Source: Mycobacterium yunnanensis (GTDB lineage Bacteria; Actinomycetota; Actinomycetes; Mycobacteriales; Mycobacteriaceae). Taken from it: DNA of 64,000 nucleotides. Positions 37,686 to 49,029 of this stretch are shown one piece after another; position 1 is the first letter of the stretch, and every line of letters starts with the position of its first letter. Below the pieces are notes generated by a model. That model was not told the DNA's origin, made no database searches, and worked only from the letters and a program-made list of their open reading frames with translations. A program made the translations under genes and the position numbers. The stretch spans positions 597,151-661,150 of the forward strand of contig NZ_JACKVK010000013.1 of the NCBI RefSeq assembly GCF_025823185.1, read 5' to 3'.

Positions 37686-37689
<4 letters not shown>
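36241..37689 (-). CDS. folC: Folylpolyglutamate synthase/dihydrofolate synthase
   Basis: A 482-residue Mur-ligase-fold enzyme that adds glutamate to folates. The ATP P-loop is HVAGTNGKTSVTR near 60, with LGGRWDATN and PIGLDHTDYLGDT downstream and the C-terminal DAAHNPAGAEAL block. The GTG start at 37687-37689 overlaps the valS stop by 4 bp; a much longer open frame upstream is antisense-type noise within valS. It forms a coupled valS-folC-DUF4233 unit. Confidence 0.95.
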
Positions 37690-40352
<2,663 letters not shown>

Positions 40353-40407
40353 CTCGACAGTGTAGGAACTCCTCGCGAGCAGTCCGGCGCCGGTCCGAGA
40401 TCGCAGG

Positions 40408-40983
40408 TCAGCGCTTGCCGCCGAGCAGCCCACCGAGGATGTCGCCGAGTCCCCCGCCGCCCTGCCCGCCGCCGAGCACGCCCCCGAGGATGCTGCCGAG
40501 CGGGTTGTCCGACCGCCCCCCGCCGCCCTTGGCGGCACCGGTGAGGATGGTGCCAAGGATGTCACCGATGCCTCCGGAGCCGGTGGAGAGTTGCTTGCCG
40601 ACGTAGGCGAGCACGATGGGCGCCAGGATCGGCAGCAGCCGCTTCATCAGGTCGCCGTTGCCCGCGCCACCGCCCGAGAGCGCCGCGGCGACCTGGGTGC
40701 TGTCGTTGCCGCCGAAGATCTTCGCGACGGCCTTGGACCCGTCGGCCTCGTCGACCTGGTCGACGCTGACGCCGCCGTCGAGCAATCCGCTCGCGGCGTG
40801 CGTGCCCGCAGCGTTCTCGATGCCGGCGGCGTGCTCCGGATCCCGGGCGTTTTGTCGCAGGCCACCGACCAGCAGCGGCACCAGGGTGTGCACGGCGCTG
40901 TCCACCTCGCCCTCGTCGGCGCCCAGCTTGCGGGCGATCTCGGCGGTGGGGATTTGATCGAACAGTTCGTCGAGGCCGGCCAT
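40408..40983 (-). CDS. DUF937 protein with glycine-rich tail
   Basis: A 191-residue protein. The first 130 residues match DUF937/YidB-like proteins (LDELFDQIPTAEIARKLGAD, then LLPILAPIVLAYVGKQL), and the rest is a glycine-rich hydrophobic repeat (units such as LGSILGGVLGGG and LGDILGGLLGG). Such tails are low complexity and may mediate self-association. No function is known. It stands 55 bp upstream of valS on the same strand, and 30 bp after the next gene, so it may share their transcript. Confidence 0.8.
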   Translation of the reverse strand: MAGLDELFDQIPTAEIARKLGADEGEVDSAVHTLVPLLVGGLRQNARDPEHAAGIENAAGTHAASGLLDGGVSVDQVDEADGSKAVAKIFGGNDSTQVAAALSGGGAGNGDLMKRLLPILAPIVLAYVGKQLSTGSGGIGDILGTILTGAAKGGGGRSDNPLGSILGGVLGGGQGGGGLGDILGGLLGGKR

Positions 40984-41013
40984 GGTGGCGACAGTAGACC
41001 CAACGATCGCCGG

Positions 41014-42267
41014 TTACAGCCGTTCGGTCCGCAGCGTCACGCCTGCGTCGGGAAGGCGGGTGAGCAGCGCGTCGCCGAGGGCCGTGGCCGGGGTGAGGAC
41101 GCCGCGCAGGTCGGACAACGCGTCGCGGTCCAGCGCGAGCGCCAGCCCGCACTCGCCGAGCAGCACCGCCGTCGCCTTGTAGCCGGGGTCGCCCTTCTGC
41201 GACATCGTCGCCCGGTAACGGGCACCGGTCGTGGTCGTGGTGTACGTCTCGACCGTGTAGTGCCCGTTCTCGCGGGCCTTCTCACTGGGCCCCGTCCCCG
41301 GCTTGGGCAGGATCCGCTCGACCAGACCGCGGGGCACCTTGTCGAAGTAGCGGCTGCCGAGGGCCAGGACGGCGGCGTTGGCCGCCGTTCCCAGCGCGGC
41401 CGCGACGGGCGCCACCACTGAGGACCCCATGCTCATGTTCTCCGCATACCGGAACGACCGGCCGTAGGCCCAGTCGAGCAAGGCGTTGCTGCGCCGGACG
41501 GTTCGCGAGTTCGCCACGCCCATCACGAACGCGCCCGTCCAGACGCCGTCGAGTTCGGGGGCGATGTCGCGCCCTCGACGCCACGGCGTATCGGACTGGT
41601 GCCCGAATTCGGGCTCGGCGGCCCGGTCGGTGCTGAGGGTGTACGGGTCGGTCATCGCGCGGCGCGCCTCGGGATCGGTCGACGCGGTGTGCATGACCTC
41701 GATCATCGACGCCGCGGTGCCACCGGACACGCCGCCGGCGAACCCGCGGAGGACGAAGTTCGTCTCTCCCAGTTCACCGGCACCGTCGGCGATCGCCCGC
41801 TTGTACAGCGCGTACACCGTGAGATCCGAAGGGACGGAGTCGAATCCGCAGGAGTGCACGATGCGGGCGCCGTTGTCGGCGGCCTCCTTGCCGTACAGGT
41901 CGACGCTCTCCCTGATGAACATCGTCTCGCCGGTGAGATCGGCGTAGTCGGTTCCCGCCGCCGCGCAGGCCGCCACCACGGGCAGTCCGTACTTCGTATA
42001 GGGCCCGACGGTGGCGACGACCACGCGGGTGCGCGACGCCATGTCGTTGAGGGTGGACGGCTGGCCGGCCTCGGCCTCGATCAGCTCCCATTCCTTGGCC
42101 GCCTCGCCGAGGGAGTCGCGGACGTCGCGGAGCTTGGCCACCGAACGTCCTGCCAGGGCGATGCGTGCCGGACCGCCCGCCGCGGCCAGGTACTGCGCGG
42201 TCAACTTGCCGACGAAACCCGTCGCCCCGTAGAGCACGATGTCGAATTCACGCTGCGCTTCGGTCAT
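41014..42267 (-). CDS. Saccharopine-dehydrogenase-like trans-acting enoyl reductase family protein (Rv2449c-like)
   Basis: A 417-residue oxidoreductase with the N-terminal Rossmann motif IVLYGATGFVGKLTAQYLA and RIALAGRSVAKL, followed by CGFDSVPSDL and GGVSGGTAASM, hallmarks of the mycobacterial family that includes the trans-acting enoyl reductase Rv2953 of phthiocerol lipid synthesis. The substrate here is unknown, and membership does not imply PDIM synthesis. The position agrees with Rv2449c next to the rpf gene in M. tuberculosis, but in this genome about 8 kb of extra genes separate it from rpfE. Confidence 0.86.
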   Translation of the reverse strand: MTEAQREFDIVLYGATGFVGKLTAQYLAAAGGPARIALAGRSVAKLRDVRDSLGEAAKEWELIEAEAGQPSTLNDMASRTRVVVATVGPYTKYGLPVVAACAAAGTDYADLTGETMFIRESVDLYGKEAADNGARIVHSCGFDSVPSDLTVYALYKRAIADGAGELGETNFVLRGFAGGVSGGTAASMIEVMHTASTDPEARRAMTDPYTLSTDRAAEPEFGHQSDTPWRRGRDIAPELDGVWTGAFVMGVANSRTVRRSNALLDWAYGRSFRYAENMSMGSSVVAPVAAALGTAANAAVLALGSRYFDKVPRGLVERILPKPGTGPSEKARENGHYTVETYTTTTTGARYRATMSQKGDPGYKATAVLLGECGLALALDRDALSDLRGVLTPATALGDALLTRLPDAGVTLRTERL

Positions 42268-42287
42268 GGCCCCAAGCTACCGGGGCG

Positions 42288-44273
42288 TCATCCGAGCGTG
42301 TCGGGACGCACCTCGGGTTCGTCGAGCAGGTGCCGCCCCAAGAACCCCAGGACGACCTGGTACCAGATCTTGGTGTGCTGCGGGGCGAGCACCCAGTGCC
42401 CCTCGGTCGGGAAGTAGAGGAACCGGTGCGGGCTGGTGCCGTCGTCGGCGGCGGGCAGCCCGGACCGGGTCAGAAGGTCGAACCAGAGCCGTAGCCCTTC
42501 CCCGATCGGCACCCGATAGTCCTTGTCGCCGTGGATCACGAGCGTCGGGGTGACGATCTCGCCGACGTCGCGGTGCGGTGAATTGCGTTCGGCCATCTCC
42601 GCGGTCATCTCCCGCGCCCACCAGTAGGCGCCGTCGGTGGTCGGCCCGAACTGGTCGAGTGCCCACAGGCTGGCGTGGGTGACGACGGCGTCGAACCGGT
42701 CGGTGTGGCCCGCGATCCAGTTGGCCATGTAGCCGCCGAAGGATCCGCCCATCGCCGCGGTGCGGTTCGCGTCGACCCTCGGGTGCTTCAGCGCACCGTC
42801 GACGGCGGCCATCAGGTCGGTATACGGCGCGAATCCCCAAGCCCCCCAGCCACGTTGGACGAAGTCCTGACCGTACCCGGTGGACAGGGCCGGGTCGGGC
42901 AGCAGGACGGCGTAGCCGCGGGCAGCCAGCAGCCACGGGTTCCACCGCCAGTGCCAGGTGTTCCAGCTACCCAGCGGACCGCCGTGAATCCACAGCACGA
43001 GCGGCGCCGGCGCGTCCGAGTCGGGGAGCACCAGCCACGACCAGATCTCGGTTCCGTCGTCGGCGACAGTGGAGACGTCGGCCACCTCGCCGGGCACCTC
43101 GGGGGCGGCCATGCAGGGCAAGACCGTGACGGTGCCGTCGGGGTCGACGCGGACGGGGTGCGGTGGTTCGGAGTACGAGCTTCGCAGCGCGAGGATCGCA
43201 CCGCCGGGCGCGGGGTGGACGTCGGTGTAGCCGTAGTCGTCGGCCGTCAGTCGCGTCACCGAGGAGTCTGCCGGGTCGACGAGGAAGATCGGTCGTCGCC
43301 CGCCCTCGTCGGCGCTGACGACGAGGGTGGACCCGTCGTGCGTCCACGCCACCGTGGCGGGCCACCTGTCCCAGTCGCCGGCGATCGTGGCCACGGGACC
43401 GCCGAACGGCATGACGCACAGCGTCATTCGCGGCGCCGCCTGCGGCGTCGAATGCGACTCGCGGATGAACGCCACCGCCGACCCGTCGGGCGAGATGGCC
43501 GGGGCGCCAAGGTCGGCGCTCGGGTCGTCGACGATCGTCGTCCGGGTGCCCGTGGCGACGTCGACGCGGATCAAGGATCGGCGGATCGACGCGCCGGGAC
43601 CAGGCACGGCCCACGACGCGACGGCGAACCGTCCGTCGGCGCTGAGGTCGACGTCGGCCTCGCGCAGGCCACCACCGGGACGCGGCGTCACGTCCCGCGG
43701 GCCGGAGGCGTCGACGAGATGTGGTTCGGCGGGACCGATGTCGTGATCCCAGTGCCGGACGGGATATCCCGTGTGCAGCACCGCGGAGATCTTGCCGTCG
43801 GTGCGCAGGGCCCGCACCCTCGCGTCGTCGGTGACGTCGACGGCCGAGGGCATCAGCGGCGCGGTGACCAGCGTGACGTCGGCGGCTCGCGCGGCGTGGA
43901 TCGCGTCGACGCCACCGGCGAGGTCCAGCACGGCGACCGCTTCCCCGCCGCCTGCGGGCAGCCGCCACAGCGACGCCGTCGGCTGGCCGCCGTCGGCGTC
44001 GGGAGCTTCGCGCTTGGCGAGGAAGAGCAGATCCCCGTCGGCGGTGAAGGCCGGCGCCGACTCCCCCGTGGCGCCTCGGGTCAAGCGGCGCGCGGCGCGC
44101 CGGCCGGTGACGTCGAGTTCCCAGATGGCAGTGACGTATTCGGTGCCCTTGGCGTTCAGCTCGCCGACACCTGCGACGGCGCGCGACCCGTTCGGCGACA
44201 CCGCCAGACCGGAGACCCTTGGCAGTGCCAGGAACGCGTCGAGATCGGCGAAGGGGGTCGGCGTCGGTGTCAT
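42288..44273 (-). CDS. S9-family prolyl oligopeptidase-like serine peptidase
   Basis: A 661-residue protein with an N-terminal beta-propeller (residues 1-about 380, repeated SPDG/SADG-type blades) and a C-terminal alpha/beta-hydrolase domain. The catalytic serine is in GGSFGGYMANW near 505, the aspartate in HGDKDYRVP near 590 and the histidine in GHWVLAPQH near 625. No signal peptide is visible, so it is probably a cytosolic acylaminoacyl-peptidase or oligopeptidase. The ATG overlaps the stop of the oxidative N-demethylase gene by 4 bp, tying it to that operon. Confidence 0.9.
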   Translation of the reverse strand: MTPTPTPFADLDAFLALPRVSGLAVSPNGSRAVAGVGELNAKGTEYVTAIWELDVTGRRAARRLTRGATGESAPAFTADGDLLFLAKREAPDADGGQPTASLWRLPAGGGEAVAVLDLAGGVDAIHAARAADVTLVTAPLMPSAVDVTDDARVRALRTDGKISAVLHTGYPVRHWDHDIGPAEPHLVDASGPRDVTPRPGGGLREADVDLSADGRFAVASWAVPGPGASIRRSLIRVDVATGTRTTIVDDPSADLGAPAISPDGSAVAFIRESHSTPQAAPRMTLCVMPFGGPVATIAGDWDRWPATVAWTHDGSTLVVSADEGGRRPIFLVDPADSSVTRLTADDYGYTDVHPAPGGAILALRSSYSEPPHPVRVDPDGTVTVLPCMAAPEVPGEVADVSTVADDGTEIWSWLVLPDSDAPAPLVLWIHGGPLGSWNTWHWRWNPWLLAARGYAVLLPDPALSTGYGQDFVQRGWGAWGFAPYTDLMAAVDGALKHPRVDANRTAAMGGSFGGYMANWIAGHTDRFDAVVTHASLWALDQFGPTTDGAYWWAREMTAEMAERNSPHRDVGEIVTPTLVIHGDKDYRVPIGEGLRLWFDLLTRSGLPAADDGTSPHRFLYFPTEGHWVLAPQHTKIWYQVVLGFLGRHLLDEPEVRPDTLG

Positions 44274-45256
44274 GGTCCTCCGTGCGTGTCGAGCCACGCC
44301 ACGATGCGGTCGCGGTGGGCTGCGAATCCCTTGTAGTCGGCCAGGTCCTCGGGCAGCTCGGCCACGACCGCCGCGGTGCGCAGTCGCCACGGCTCGACGG
44401 TGGCCAGGTCCGCGAGGGACAGCAGGTAGGTCCGGATCAGGAAGCACACCGCACCGGTCTCGGGCAGCCCGATGAGGTGTTGCACCTCCACGCGAAGATG
44501 CACGAGGCGGCCGAACGCGTCGTCGTCGGCGCTGGCGGCCGCGGCGCGCTCCGATGCCCATTCCGGATAGCGCTCCAGCGACTGGTCCAGGCGCGAACCC
44601 ACGGCCATCGACCAGTTGGTGCGCCGATAGGCCTCCCCCGGCTGCAGACGCAGGATGAAGTCGCGGGCTCTGGTGATCACCCCGCTCTCGCGAAGCCTCG
44701 GCACCGGGCCGTGCACGTCGAGGAATTCCATGCCGACGTCGAAGCCGAACGACCAGGCTGCGGCGAAGGTCACCACCCCGGCGTCGACGAACAGTTCGCC
44801 GCCGCGCTCGTCGAGCAGGACGACGTCGTCCTGCATCTGGGCGGCGATGAAGGCCAGCGGCTCGGCGGGCAGGGTCGACTCGTCGCCGACGACGAAGTCC
44901 GCGGTGACGCCCAGCCGAGCGTTGTGCCAGTGCCAGCTGGTGCCGTCGCCGGTGAGCATCATCGTCTCGGGGTAGGTGGCGGCCAGTTCCCGCATCAGCG
45001 TCAGCATCGCGTCCCAGGACGCGGGCCGCATGTGTGCCAGCACGGCGTGCCGGCCGGGGTCGGCGGCCAGGATCGCCGCCCGCTCAGCCAATTCGGTCTC
45101 GTAGTGCGCGTCGACGTCGACGATCCGCTCACCCCACCGGCCGGTCGCGGTCGTCACCGCGGTGCCCGCCGGTGCCAGATTGGTGCTGTAGCGGTAGCTG
45201 TCGGCGGTGAACGGAAAGGGGAAGGCGGCCAACCGATTCGACGCTACGGAGGTCAT
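44270..45256 (-). CDS. Haem-dependent oxidative N-demethylase alpha subunit-like protein (DUF3445)
   Basis: A 328-residue DUF3445 protein. The family has a haem-binding PAS-like fold and demethylates dimethylamine using oxygen and electrons from a partner reductase. Typical blocks are FTADSYRYSTNLAPA, FVVGDESTLPAEPLAFIAAQ, LQPGEAYRRTNWSMAVG and HLRVEVQHLIGLPETGAVCF. The gene overlaps the reductase gene by 4 bp upstream and the S9 peptidase by 4 bp downstream. With the reductase and the DmmA-like subunit it makes a complete three-part module, expected to yield methylamine and formaldehyde from dimethylamine or a related secondary amine. Confidence 0.85.
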   Translation of the reverse strand: MTSVASNRLAAFPFPFTADSYRYSTNLAPAGTAVTTATGRWGERIVDVDAHYETELAERAAILAADPGRHAVLAHMRPASWDAMLTLMRELAATYPETMMLTGDGTSWHWHNARLGVTADFVVGDESTLPAEPLAFIAAQMQDDVVLLDERGGELFVDAGVVTFAAAWSFGFDVGMEFLDVHGPVPRLRESGVITRARDFILRLQPGEAYRRTNWSMAVGSRLDQSLERYPEWASERAAAASADDDAFGRLVHLRVEVQHLIGLPETGAVCFLIRTYLLSLADLATVEPWRLRTAAVVAELPEDLADYKGFAAHRDRIVAWLDTHGGP

Positions 45257-46185
45257 GGTGCCAACTCCAGCCGGGCTCCGGCTGCCCGCGACACGCAGCA
45301 CATCATCGAGTCGCCTGCCGCCCGCTCCCGCTCACCGAGGAACAGATCCCGGTGCAACACGTCCCCGGCGGTGACCTCGACGCGGCATTCCCCGCAGACG
45401 CCTCGACGGCACAGGTTGGGCACGTCGACGCCGCGCGCCAGGAGGGCCTCCAACAGCGAGACTCCCGCGCCGACGGTGAACGTCTCGCCGGTGGTCCTCA
45501 GGTGGACGTCGAACGGTTCGCCGGGGTCGAAGGCGTCCGTGCCGAAGTGTTCGACGTGCACCCGGCTGGCCGGCCAGCCCCAGGCGGTGGCCCGCGCGGT
45601 GACCTCGGCCATGAAGGCCGCGGGGCCGCAGAGGTAGAGGTGCGTGCCGAGAGGCTGGCGTCCCAGCGCGTCGTCGACTGCCGCGGTGAACGATTCGCGG
45701 TCGGTGAAGACCGATGCCGATTCGGCGAGGGCGTCGACGTCGTCGAGGTGCGCGCCCCGGCCGGGGCGGTGGACGTAGAGCAGCTCGACCGGCCGGCGCC
45801 AGCGCCGGGCGCTGCGCAGGTGCGACACCATCGGGGTGATTCCGATGCCCGCCGCCACCAGCAGATGCCGCGTGGCACTCAGCACGGGTGCGAATGCGCT
45901 GCGCGGACCGTGGACGCCGACGACGTCGCCAACGCTCAGACCGTGGATCCATTGGGAGCCACCGGAACCGCCGGGGCACGACAGCACCGAGATGGCGTAG
46001 GTGACCGGGCTCGCGCCGTCGCCGGTGAGGGAGTATGCGTTGAGCACCGGACCGCACTCCACCACGAGGTGGCTGCCCGGGACGAACGACGGCAGCGGGC
46101 CGCCGTCGGGCCGGGCCAGGGTCAGCGACCGGATTCCGGGAATGCGGTCGTCGACGCCGACGACGTCGAGGGCGAGGCCGATCAC
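45253..46185 (-). CDS. PDR/VanB-type flavin reductase of the N-demethylase
   Basis: A 310-residue phthalate-dioxygenase-reductase-like protein: an FMN-binding barrel (NAYSLTGDG near 80), an NAD-binding domain (LLVAAGIGITPMVSHL near 120, LYLCGPAAFM near 195) and a C-terminal plant-type [2Fe-2S] domain with CRRGVCGEC and a final Cys pair (MMCCVS). It passes electrons from NADH to the haem subunit. The GTG start overlaps the stop of the DmmA-like gene by 4 bp. Confidence 0.88.
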   Translation of the reverse strand: MIGLALDVVGVDDRIPGIRSLTLARPDGGPLPSFVPGSHLVVECGPVLNAYSLTGDGASPVTYAISVLSCPGGSGGSQWIHGLSVGDVVGVHGPRSAFAPVLSATRHLLVAAGIGITPMVSHLRSARRWRRPVELLYVHRPGRGAHLDDVDALAESASVFTDRESFTAAVDDALGRQPLGTHLYLCGPAAFMAEVTARATAWGWPASRVHVEHFGTDAFDPGEPFDVHLRTTGETFTVGAGVSLLEALLARGVDVPNLCRRGVCGECRVEVTAGDVLHRDLFLGERERAAGDSMMCCVSRAAGARLELAP

Positions 46186-46691
46186 GCCAGCACCCCGAGG
46201 TGCGCGCCGAGGCGCCGCGACACGTGGGCCTGCACTGCGAGCGGTCGCCGGCAGCCGTGGCAATCCAGGACTCCGCCCAGTGGAACGGTCGCGTGGGTCA
46301 CGGTGCGGCAGTGCGCGCAATGGACGTCCCTGTCGGCCACGTCGGTGCTGGCGACGGTGATCTCGTCGTCGCCGATCCCGAGGCGCAGCGCGCGGGCGCG
46401 CAGCCGCAGGCAGGCGTCCGCAGGCCCGGCGATCAGCAGGCGCCACCCCACGCGGGCGGTGGCGACGTCGGCCTCGAGCGCAGCCCGGGCCGCGTCGTCG
46501 TCGCCGACCCGGTGCACGCGGGCACCGGCATCGGGGTGACGGTGCCGGATCTGCCCGATCCACTCGTCGGCCGTGGGTTCGCCGCCTGCGAAGGCGATCA
46601 CCGTCCAGTACCGGCCGGTGACGTCGGCGTCCGCGCGGCGAGGCGCGACGGCCCACGGGGGCACGCTGGTGAATTCGATGGCGGGCGTCAT
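46182..46691 (-). CDS. dmmA: DmmA-like small subunit of dimethylamine monooxygenase
   Basis: A 169-residue protein resembling the DmmA family. The first 110 residues form an alpha/beta domain (GRYWTVIAFAGGEPTADEWI, then LRLGIGDDEITVAS), and the C-terminus has two CxxC pairs, CAHC and CHGC near 130-150, probably a zinc or iron site. GGAG lies six bases before ATG 46691; an upstream ATG at 46715 is less well placed. It is first of the coupled dmmA-reductase-DUF3445-peptidase run and begins 33 bp after the ruined transporter gene. Confidence 0.78.
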   Translation of the reverse strand: MTPAIEFTSVPPWAVAPRRADADVTGRYWTVIAFAGGEPTADEWIGQIRHRHPDAGARVHRVGDDDAARAALEADVATARVGWRLLIAGPADACLRLRARALRLGIGDDEITVASTDVADRDVHCAHCRTVTHATVPLGGVLDCHGCRRPLAVQAHVSRRLGAHLGVLA

Positions 46692-46724
46692 GGCAGTCTC
46701 CGTCGAGGAAACCACACATCCGGG

Positions 46725-48090
46725 TCAGTGGCGCGGGTGGCGCGAGCTCCTACCCGCCAGGGCCACCGCACCGGCGCCAACCAGCGAGATCGACGCAGAC
46801 ATGGCGATCGCCACGTTCCAGCCGGCCGCCAGGTCGTCGCCGGCGTGGGTGGCGACGACGACGAAGGAGGTGATGCCGACCGCCGCGCCGAAGTAACGGG
46901 CGGTGTTGTTGGCCCCGCTTCCCATCGCCGCCCGGTCGGCGTGCACGCTGGCGACGGCCTCGCGACCCAGCAGCGCGTTGAGCAGACCCGTCGCCACACC
47001 GGCGACGAACAGCGACGGCACCAGTCGCCACGGGCTGGACTCGGTGGTCACGCCGAAGCCGAGGGCTTGGCCCACCGCGACGACGACGAGGGCGACCGCG
47101 ATCGGTACGGGACCGGTCATCGGGTGCCGTACGAGGCGGGACAGGAAGGCCGTCACCACACTCGTGCCGGACCACACGACGACCAGCAGGCTGGCCGGCC
47201 AGATGCCGGCGTTGAGGCCCGTCTGGGCCAGCGTCGGAACGAAGGACACGGTGGCGATGACGCCCGTGCCCAGCACGAAGGAGCCGATGGTGGCAGCCCG
47301 GAAGCGCTGGTGGCGGAGGAGTCGAAGCTCGACGAGGGGGTCGCGGACGCGGGCTTCCACGACTCCGAAGCCGACGAGCGCCAGCAATCCGGTAATTCCG
47401 AGCACCACTGGCGTCGGGTGAATACCGTTGCGTCCCAGAGTCAGTGCGCACACCAGCAGGATCATCGCCTACGAGAACAGTGCCAGCCCGCCGCCGTCGA
47501 GCCGTCGTCGACCGGCCGCGCGTGAGTCACCGATGCGAGTGAGACTGGGCCACAGGAGGATCAGCGCAACCGCGGCAACGGCCACATAGGGTCCGCGCCA
47601 GTGCGCTGCGCCAACGGCGGCCGACAGCACCGCGCCCACCGTGATCCCCAGGCCGACGCTCGTGCCCCACACCGCCGTCGCGTGGGTGCGCCGGCGGGGC
47701 TCGGTGAAGTCACGAGCGAGAATCGCCAGACCGCAGGCCAGTACGGCCGCACCGCCCACTCCCCAGCACGCGACCCGCGACGAATCCCACCGCACTCCAT
47801 GCGACGCCGCAGGCGACGGCGCCCAGTGCCATGGCGACCAGACCCGTGACGTAGACCCGGCGGCGGCCCACGTTGTCTCCGACCACGCCCGCGGCCAGCA
47901 GGCCGGCGGCCAGGCCGATCGACATGGAGTTGAGCAACCACGGTCCCGCCGCGACTCCGGCGCGCAGGCCGGCGACGGTCGCGGTCAGCGTGGCCATCGG
48001 CGTGACGTAGGTGACCAGCACCAGTGCCGTGCCCGCCGCGACGGGCGCCAGGGAGCAGGCCTCGACTGATGGTTTGATTTTCAAACTCAC
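46725..48090 (-). pseudogene. Decayed MFS (DHA2-like) transporter with frameshift and in-frame amber codon
   Basis: About 455 codons of major-facilitator sequence are split by two lesions. The N-terminal part starts at GTG 48088-48090 and runs through GLAAGLLAAGVVGDNVGRRR (the inter-helix loop motif) to VGFVAGRVL. Near 47760 the frame breaks: the usual RVLQGVGGAA reads CTG-G-GGA, as if two bases of a CAG codon were lost. The second part then runs on to LDGGGLALFS, where a TAG at 47469-47471 interrupts the same frame before AMILLVCALTL and the last helices. Both breaks would need repair for a full transporter. Position suggests it once served the amine-oxidation operon or was controlled by the divergent HxlR. 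Confidence 0.82.
48072..48086. promoter_or_regulatory. Inverted repeat at the start of the MFS pseudogene
   Basis: GTTTGA-TTT-TCAAAC is a perfect 6-3-6 inverted repeat lying a few codons inside the transporter reading frame and 23 bp upstream of the divergent HxlR gene. It is a reasonable HxlR operator, and its AT-richness stands out locally. Placement within coding sequence is unusual but common for repressors acting just after the start. Confidence 0.45.
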
Positions 48091-48108
48091 TCCTGGCACG
48101 CTAACACC

Positions 48109-48498
48109 GTGCCGACCACTCCGCTCGCCGATCTCGCAGGCCGCCCGTGTCCGATCGCCGCCGCGTTGACCGTCGTCGGCGAGAAGTGGGCGCTGCTCGT
48201 CGTCCGCGAGATCGCCCTTGGTTCGTGCCGGTTCGGCGAGATCGTGGCGGGCACCGGCGCGCCTCGCGACCGGGTCGCCGCCCGACTCAAGACGTTGGAG
48301 GCGGCGGGCATCGTCGACCGAACCACCTACCACGAGCATCCACCGCGCGACGAGTACGGCCTGACCGCGGCGGGTCGCGGCCTGCTGCCCGTGCTGGACG
48401 CACTGCTGGCCTGGGGCAGCGAACATGCCGTGGCCCCCGACGACCCACTGCGTCGACGCCGCTACCGCCCCTTAGTCCGACCCGAGGAGACGACGTGA
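48109..48498 (+). CDS. HxlR-family transcriptional regulator
   Basis: A 129-residue winged-helix regulator. CPIAAALTVVGEKWALLVVREI is split here only for family recognition: the cysteine near residue 14 followed by KWALLVVREI is the HxlR hallmark, and GAPRDRVAARLKTLEAAGIV is the recognition helix and wing. The cysteine suggests redox or electrophile sensing. GTG 48109 has no Shine-Dalgarno and may be leaderless. It diverges from the MFS pseudogene and is coupled by a GTGA overlap to the thioesterase gene. Confidence 0.85.
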   Translation: MPTTPLADLAGRPCPIAAALTVVGEKWALLVVREIALGSCRFGEIVAGTGAPRDRVAARLKTLEAAGIVDRTTYHEHPPRDEYGLTAAGRGLLPVLDALLAWGSEHAVAPDDPLRRRRYRPLVRPEETT

Positions 48499-49019
48499 CC
48501 GGCAACGAGGGATGGGGCGAGGAGCGCTCGAAGGTCGTCACCTGGCACGACCCCACCCCCACCACGGCCAAGGGCCTGTCCATGCCGGGCATCGACTACC
48601 TGCGCGCGATGGTCGACGGCATCCTGCCGCCACCGCCGATCTCCGGATTGATGTCGTTCACCATGTCCGCCGTCGAACCAGGCCGCGTGGTGTTCACCTG
48701 CGAACCCGACGACTCGGCCTACAACCCGATCGGCGCCGTGCACGGCGGACTGGTGTGCACCCTGCTCGATTCGGTGGCAGGGTGCGCGCTGCACAGCACG
48801 CTGCCGCAGGGCAAGGGCTACACGTCGATCGAGATCAAGGTCAACTACCTCAAGGGCGTGCGCACCACCAGCGGGCCGCTGACGGCGACCGGAACCGTCG
48901 TCAAGGCCGGGTCGCGCGTCGGCTTCACCGAGGGTGTCGTCACCGACGGATCCGGCGCAATCGTCGCGACGGCCTCGAGCACCCTGCTGGTGTTCGACCT
49001 CCCGACACCGGGCCGATAG
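48495..49019 (+). CDS. PaaI-type hotdog thioesterase
   Basis: A 174-residue hotdog-fold protein. YNPIGAVHGGLVCTLLDSVAG contains the HGG turn and catalytic Asp/Glu-type helix of PaaI acyl-CoA thioesterases; IEIKVNYLKGV is the following beta strand. GAGGAG stands before GTG 48495, which overlaps the HxlR stop by 4 bp. It probably hydrolyses an aromatic or short acyl-CoA, perhaps together with the FAD monooxygenase 10 bp downstream. Confidence 0.86.
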   Translation: MTGNEGWGEERSKVVTWHDPTPTTAKGLSMPGIDYLRAMVDGILPPPPISGLMSFTMSAVEPGRVVFTCEPDDSAYNPIGAVHGGLVCTLLDSVAGCALHSTLPQGKGYTSIEIKVNYLKGVRTTSGPLTATGTVVKAGSRVGFTEGVVTDGSGAIVATASSTLLVFDLPTPGR

Positions 49020-49029
49020 CGTCGGGGGC

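Noticed and set aside
47469..47795. Two or three separate small membrane-protein genes in the transporter region
   Set aside because: The pieces join into one MFS protein in order, and the breaks fall inside conserved motifs, so decay explains them better.
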